A stretch of 64,000 bases of DNA from Bostrychus sinensis (Eukaryota; Chordata; Actinopteri; Gobiiformes; Eleotridae), in assembly GCA_020698575.1 (NCBI GenBank), contig CM036240.1:33990711-34054710 (forward strand), in the 5' to 3' direction. The notes under the pieces were generated by a model that ran no database searches, was not told the origin of the DNA, and saw only the letters and a list, made by a program, of their open reading frames with translations. Both the position numbers and the translations under genes were made by a program. Below are positions 58,740 through 64,000 of the stretch, piece after piece (within the stretch, counting starts at the first letter, position 1; the number at the start of each line of letters is the position of its first letter).

Positions 58740-59995
58740 TTAGATAGATCGATAGATACTTTATTCATCCCCATCAGGAGAAATTCAGGTGTCCGGTAAC
58801 ATACACAAACACACATAATAAAACCATACTCAATGAGGCAATAATAAAAACATAATAAATAAATACATTAAAAGTTACTAGCAATAGTACTAAAGTGCAC
58901 CTTCAACAAGATCTATTGTAAAGTCTTATGGCCGCCGGAATAAATGATCTTCTGAAACTTTCAGTCCTGCAGCGCAGTGAGAGGAGCCTCTCACTGCGAC
59001 TGCTTCTCTGAGAGGCCAACGTCTCAGTTTGTGGTCGAGGTGAACTCCCAGATATTTATAGGATGGAACCACCTCAATGTTTTCTCCATCAATGCTGACA
59101 GGAAGACGGGTACCCTTCTTCCTGCCAAAGTCCACAATCATCTCCTTTGTTTTTGACACATTCAAAATGAGTCCATTGCATTTGCTCCAATCTATAAAAT
59201 CAGAGATGAGCTTCCTGTATTCCTCCTCCTTGCAATCCTTCACACAAGCCACAACTGCCGTGTCATCCGAATATTTCTGTATATGGCATGATGAGGACCT
59301 GTAGGCAAAGTCAGCAGTATATAAGATGAATAAGAATGGTGATAGCACCGTTCCTTGAGGATCTCCAATATTTGTCACAACAGTTTCTGACACCGTACTC
59401 CCCAACCTGACATACTGAGGCCGCTCTGTTAAATAATTGTGGATCCATGAGATAAAAACAGGATCCACACCTAATTTCTCAAGCTTTCCTCTCAAAATCA
59501 GAGGCTGAATGGTATTGAATGCGCTTGAGAAATCGAAAAACATGAGCCGTACATACCCCCCAGAACCATCCAGAAAAGACAGGGTCCGATGAAGCATGTA
59601 CAGTACTGCGTCCTCTACCCCCATGCTCTCTTGGTATGCAAACTGCAATGGATCCAGTGCCTGTTGTACCTGTGGTTTGAGGAGCCGGAGTAGGAGCCTC
59701 TCGAAGGTCTTCATGATTACGGAGGTGAGGGCCACTGGTCGGTGGTCCTTGGCCCCAGCTGGCCTCCCTACTTTGGGAACTGGCACAAGGCAAGAAGTTT
59801 TCCACCGGACCGGAACCTGACCCGTTTGGAGACTCCGGTTGAACATAATTTGCAGAGGCACAGCCAGCTCAGAAGCACACTCCTTGAGAAGCTGTGGCAC
59901 TATCCCATCAGGACCAGCAGACTTCCCAGAACGTAGCCTCCTCAGCTCTGCACGTACCTCATCCACAGAAAGATGGTACTCAGAGGGTGCTCCAT
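58740..59995 (-). mobile_element. CR1/Rex1-group LINE: reverse transcriptase and 3-prime end
   Basis: On the minus strand the RT domain runs from LSVDEVRAELRRL (about 59965) through SGKSAGPDGIVPQLL, LVPVPKVGRPAGAKDHRPVALTS, motif A FFDFSSAFNT, motif B GDPQGTVLSPF, catalytic YSDD at 59262-59273, and SYKYLGVHLDHKL near 59045. There a deletion removes the thumb region, and the frame continues out of register. The proper C-terminus (LRCRTESFRRSFIPAAIRLYN) is readable in another frame at about 58905-58975. The 3-prime end is the typical GAATAAAGTATCTATCGATCTATC tail at about 58745-58775. The upstream part of the same open frame is the minisatellite. Inactive because of the thumb deletion. Confidence 0.8.
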
Positions 59996-62900
59996 CAGCA
60001 GAGGTGGAGTAGCCGCTGAGAGGAGCAGAGCAGGAGGTCACAGCAGCAGAGGTGGAACGGCCGCTGAGAGGAGCAGAGCAGGAGGTCACAGCAGCAGAGA
60101 TGGTACAGCCACTGGGTGGAGCAGAGCAGGAGGTCACAGCAGCAGAGGTGAAACAGCCACTGGGTGGAGCAGAGCAGGAGGTCACAGCAGCAGAGATGGT
60201 ACAGCCACTGGGTGGAGCAGAGCAGGAGGTCACAGCAGCAGAGGTGGAACAGCCGCTGGGTGGAGCAGAGCAGGAGGCTACAGCAGCAGAGGTGGAACAG
60301 CCGCTGGGTGGAGCAGAGCAGGAGGTCACAGCAGGTGGAGCAGAGCAGGAGGTCACAGCAGCAGAGGTGGAACAGCCACTGGGTGGAGCAGAGCAGGAGT
60401 TCATAGCAGCAGAGGTAGAGCAGCCGCTGGGTGGAGCAGAGCAGGAGGCCACAGCAGCAGAGGTGGAACAGCCGCCGGGTGGAGCAGAGCAGGAGGAGGT
60501 CACAGCAGCAGAGGCGGAACAGCCGCTGGGTGGAGCAGAGCAGGAGGCCACAGCAGCAGAGGTGGAACAGCCGCTGGGTGGAGCAGAGCAGGAGGAGGTC
60601 ACAGCAGCAGAGGCGGAACAGCCGCTGGGTGGAGCAGAGCAGGAGGCCACAGCAGCAGAGGTGGAACAGCCGCTGGGTGGAGCAGAGCAGGAGGTCACAG
60701 CAGGTGGAGCAGAGCAGGAGGTCACAGCAGCAGAGGTGGAACAGCCACTGGGTGGAGCAGAGCAGGAGTTCATAGCAGCAGAGGTAGAGCAGCCGCTGGG
60801 TGGAGCAGAGCAGGAGGCCACAGCAGCAGAGGTGGAACAGCCGCTGGGCGGAGCAGAGCAGGAGGTCACAGCAGCAGAGGTGGAACAGCTGCCGGGTGGA
60901 GCAGAGCAGGAGGTCACAGCAGCAGAGGTAGAGCAGCCGCTGGGTGGAGCAGAGCAGGAGGAGGTCACAGCAGCAGAGGCGGAACAGCCGCCGGGCGGAG
61001 CAGAGCAGGAGGTCAAAGCAGCAGAGGTGGAAAAGCTGCTGGGTGGAGCAGAGCAGGAGGTCACAGCGGCAGAGGTGGAACAGCCACTGGGAGGAGCAGA
61101 GCAGGAGGTCACAGCAGCAGAGGTGGAAAAGCCGCTGGGTGGAGCAGAGCAGGAGGTCACAGCAGCAGAGGTGGAACAGCCACCGGGAGGAGCAGAGCAG
61201 GAGGAGGTCACAGCAGCAGAGGTGGAACAGCGGCTGGGAGGAGCAGAGCAGGAGGAGGTCACAGCAGCAGAGGTGGAACAGCCGCCGGGTGGAGCAGAGC
61301 AGGAGGTCACAGCAGCAGAGGTGGAACAGCCACTGGGAGGAGCAGAGCAGGAGGTCACAGCAGCAGAGGTGGAACAGCCACTGGGAGGAGCAGAGCAGGA
61401 GGTCACAGCAGCAGAGGTGGAACAGCCGCTGGGCGGAGCAGAGCAGGAGGTCACAGCAGCAGAGGAGGAACAGCCACTGGGAGGAGCAGAGCAGGAGGTC
61501 ACAGCAGCAGAGGCGGAACAGCCGCCGGGTGGAGCAGAGCAGGAGGTCACAGCAGCAGAGGTGGAAAAGCTGCTGGGTGGAGCAGAGCAGGAGGTCACAG
61601 CAGCAGAGGCGGAACAGCCACTGGGAGGAGCAGAGCAGGAGGTCACAGCAGCAGAGGTGGAACGGCCGCTGAGAGGAGCAGAGCAGGAGGTCACAGCAGC
61701 AGAGATGGTACAGCCACTGGGTGGAGCAGAGCAGGAGGTCACAGCAGCAGAGGTGAAACAGCCACTGGGTGGAGCAGAGCAGGAGGTCACAGCAGCAGGG
61801 GTGGAACAGCCGCTGGGTGGAGCAGAGCAGGAGGCCACAGCAGCAGAGGTGGAACAGCCGCTGGGTGGAGCAGAGCAGGAGGTCACAGCAGGTGGAGCAG
61901 AGCAGGAGGTCACAGCAGCAGAGGTGGAACAGCCACTGGGTGGAGCAGAGCAGGAGTTCATAGCAGCAGAGGTAGAGCAGCCGCTGGGTGGAGCAGAGCA
62001 GGAGGCCACAGCAGCAGAGGTGGAACAGCCGCTGGGCGGAGCAGAGCAGGAGGTCACAGCAGCAGAGGTGGAACAGCCGCCGGGTGGAGCAGAGCAGGAG
62101 GAGGTCACAGCAGCAGAGGCGGAACAGCCGCTGGGTGGAGCAGAGCAGGAGGCCACAGCAGCAGAGGTGGAACAGCCGCTGGGTGGAGCAGAGCAGGAGG
62201 AGGTCACAGCAGCAGAGGCGGAACAGCCGCTGGGTGGAGCAGAGCAGGAGGCCACAGCAGCAGAGGTGGAACAGCCGCTGGGTGGAGCAGAGCAGGAGGT
62301 CACAGCAGGTGGAGCAGAGCAGGAGGTCACAGCAGCAGAGGTGGAACAGCCACTGGGTGGAGCAGAGCAGGAGTTCATAGCAGCAGAGGTAGAGCAGCCG
62401 CTGGGTGGAGCAGAGCAGGAGGCCACAGCAGCAGAGGTGGAACAGCCGCTGGGCGGAGCAGAGCAGGAGGTCACAGCAGCAGAGGTGGAACAGCTGCCGG
62501 GTGGAGCAGAGCAGGAGGTCACAGCAGCAGAGGTAGAGCAGCCGCTGGGTGGAGCAGAGCAGGAGGAGGTCACAGCAGCAGAGGCGGAACAGCCGCCGGG
62601 CGGAGCAGAGCAGGAGGTCAAAGCAGCAGAGGTGGAAAAGCTGCTGGGTGGAGCAGAGCAGGAGGTCACAGCGGCAGAGGTGGAACAGCCACTGGGAGGA
62701 GCAGAGCAGGAGGTCACAGCAGCAGAGGTGGAAACGCCGCTGGGTGGAGCAGAGCAGGAGGTCACAGCAGCAGAGGTGGAACAGCCACCGGGAGGAGCAG
62801 AGCAGGAGGAGGTCACAGCAGCAGAGGTGGAACAGCGGCTGGGAGGAGCAGAGCAGGAGGAGGTCACAGCAGCAGAGGCGGAACAGCCACTGGGAGGAGC

Positions 62901-64000
62901 AGAGCAGGAGGAGGTCACAGCAGCAGAGGTGGAACAGCCGCCGGGTGGAGCAGAGCAGGAGGTCACAGCAGCAGAGGTGGAACAGCCACTGGGAGGAGCA
63001 GAGCAGGAGGTCACAGCAGCAGAGGTGGAACAGCCACTGGGAGGAGCAGAGCAGGAGGTCACAGCAGCAGAGGTGGAACAGCCGCTGGGCGGAGCAGAGC
63101 AGGAGGTCACAGCAGCAGAGGAGGAACAGCCACTGGGAGGAGCAGAGCAGGAGGTCACAGCAGCAGAGGCGGAACAGCCGCCGGGTGGAGCAGAGCAGGA
63201 GGTCACAGCAGCAGAGGTGGAAAAGCTGCTGGGTGGAGCAGAGCAGGAGGTCACAGCAGCAGAGGCGGAACAGCCACTGGGAGGAGCAGAGCAGGAGGTC
63301 ACAGCAGCAGAGGTGGAACGGCCGCTGAGAGGAGCAGAGCAGGAGGTCACAGCAGCAGAGATGGTACAGCCACTGGGTGGAGCAGAGCAGGAGGTCACAG
63401 CAGCAGAGGTGAAACAGCCACTGGGTGGAGCAGAGCAGGAGGTCACAGCAGCAGGGGTGGAACAGCCGCTGGGTGGAGCAGAGCAGGAGGCCACAGCAGC
63501 AGAGGTGGAACAGCCGCTGGGTGGAGCAGAGCAGGAGGTCACAGCAGCAGAGGTGGAACAGCCGCTGGGTGGAGCAGAGCAGGAGGTCACAGCAGGTGGA
63601 GCAGAGCAGGAGGTCACAGCAGCAGAGGTGGAACAGCCACTGGGTGGAGCAGAGCAGGAGTTCATAGCAGCAGAGGTAGAGCAGCCGCTGGGTGGAGCAG
63701 AGCAGGAGGCCACAGCAGCAGAGGTGGAACAGCCGCTGGGCGGAGCAGAGCAGGAGGTCACAGCAGCAGAGGTGGAACAGCCGCCGGGTGGAGCAGAGCA
63801 GGAGGTCACAGCAGCAGAGGTAGAGCAGCCGCTGGGTGGAGCAGAGCAGGAGGAGGTCACAGCAGCAGAGGCGGAACAGCCGCCGGGCGGAGCAGAGCAG
63901 GAGGTCAAAGCAGCAGAGGTGGAAAAGCTGCTGGGTGGAGCAGAGCAGGAGGTCACAGCGGCAGAGGTGGAACAGCCACTGGGAGGAGCAGAGCAGGAGG
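59996..64000 (-). repeat. 48-bp coding-phase minisatellite, fused in frame to the LINE RT, continuing off the right edge
   Basis: About 84 units of 48 bp (variants of 51 bp with an extra GAG and 27-bp partial units). The minus-strand translation is a 16-residue repeat, SCSAPPSGCSTSAAVT with variants (GGCS, SSFS, AAMN, ARG-containing). This frame stays open for about 1318 residues and joins the RT frame without a stop, giving a 1676-residue open frame from 63956 that has no upstream stop before the window ends. The apparent first codon is GTG in the middle of a repeat, so there is no real start here. The plus strand is also open in long stretches (EQSRRSQQQRWNSRWV), as expected for a stop-free period divisible by three. 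Blocks of about 1.55-1.7 kb are themselves repeated. Confidence 0.9.

Noticed and set aside
60164..63667. Long plus-strand Arg/Gln-rich open frames in the minisatellite
   Set aside because: They are the reverse reading of a stop-free 48-bp repeat and begin and end at random repeat variants; no domain and no independent support.
59996..64000. CRISPR-like array
   Set aside because: Units are contiguous variants of one 48-bp sequence without unique spacers, and the context is a vertebrate genome.

Overview
The window looks like a teleost (probably percomorph) fish nuclear genome. It is AT-rich and intron-containing, and it is full of fish-type transposons: Rex3/RTE, Rex6/Dong-R4, L2-like and CR1/Rex1-group LINEs, Tc1-mariner, hAT, tRNA-derived SINEs and a solo LTR. 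The only clear host genes are olfactory-type trace amine-associated receptors (TAARs). All are on the minus strand, and all have the same two-exon structure: a short exon 1 with the N-terminus and TM1, a phase-2 intron in an Arg codon of intracellular loop 1, and an exon 2 with TM2-TM7.

Layout. 0-0.5 kb: frameshifted exon 1 of a TAAR whose exon 2 lies off the left edge. 0.5-4.6 kb: hAT-type non-autonomous element with a perfect 8-bp target duplication, L2-like LINE tail, Tc1-like remnant. 4.9-6.2 kb: intact TAAR (gene B). 7.8-10.4 kb: small inverted-repeat element and a Tc1-like remnant. 10.4-10.9 kb: TAAR exon-2 pseudogene cut off after TM5. 12-14.2 kb: hAT transposase remnant, and a TIR element with a nested SINE. 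16.9-18.1 kb: intact TAAR (gene D). 18.8-22.5 kb: SINE, a decayed TAAR (gene E), and a Rex3 LINE nested between long inverted repeats. 24.4-27.9 kb: a nearly full-length Rex6 LINE abutting a (TA)n tract. 31.3-32.9 kb: intact TAAR (gene F). 34.2-35.95 kb: Rex3 pieces. 35.95-58 kb: a tandem array of about 4.47-kb units holding five nearly identical TAAR genes (G1-G5; G3 is frameshifted). 58.06-58.6 kb: a diverged fossil of the same unit. 58.6-64 kb: a Rex3 5-prime scrap, then a CR1/Rex1-group LINE reverse transcriptase whose reading frame runs into about 4 kb of 48-bp minisatellite that continues off the right edge.

All readable receptors lack the canonical aminergic Asp at 3.32 (Pro, Leu or Ser instead), and the five non-truncated receptor types carry Asp at 5.42. 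That fits the teleost class III TAAR clade described as using an inverted mode of amine recognition. The array is young: G1, G2 and G4 encode the same exon-2 protein. G5 differs mainly in one roughly 56-bp patch in TM3 that includes position 3.32, which looks like gene conversion or local selection. A solo LTR present in four inter-gene segments but absent from the leftmost segment and from the diverged right flank helps order the duplications.

Coordinates were read by eye from the sequence. Splice sites follow GT-AG and conservation between paralogues. Transposon family names rest on recalled family sequence and were not checked by search.
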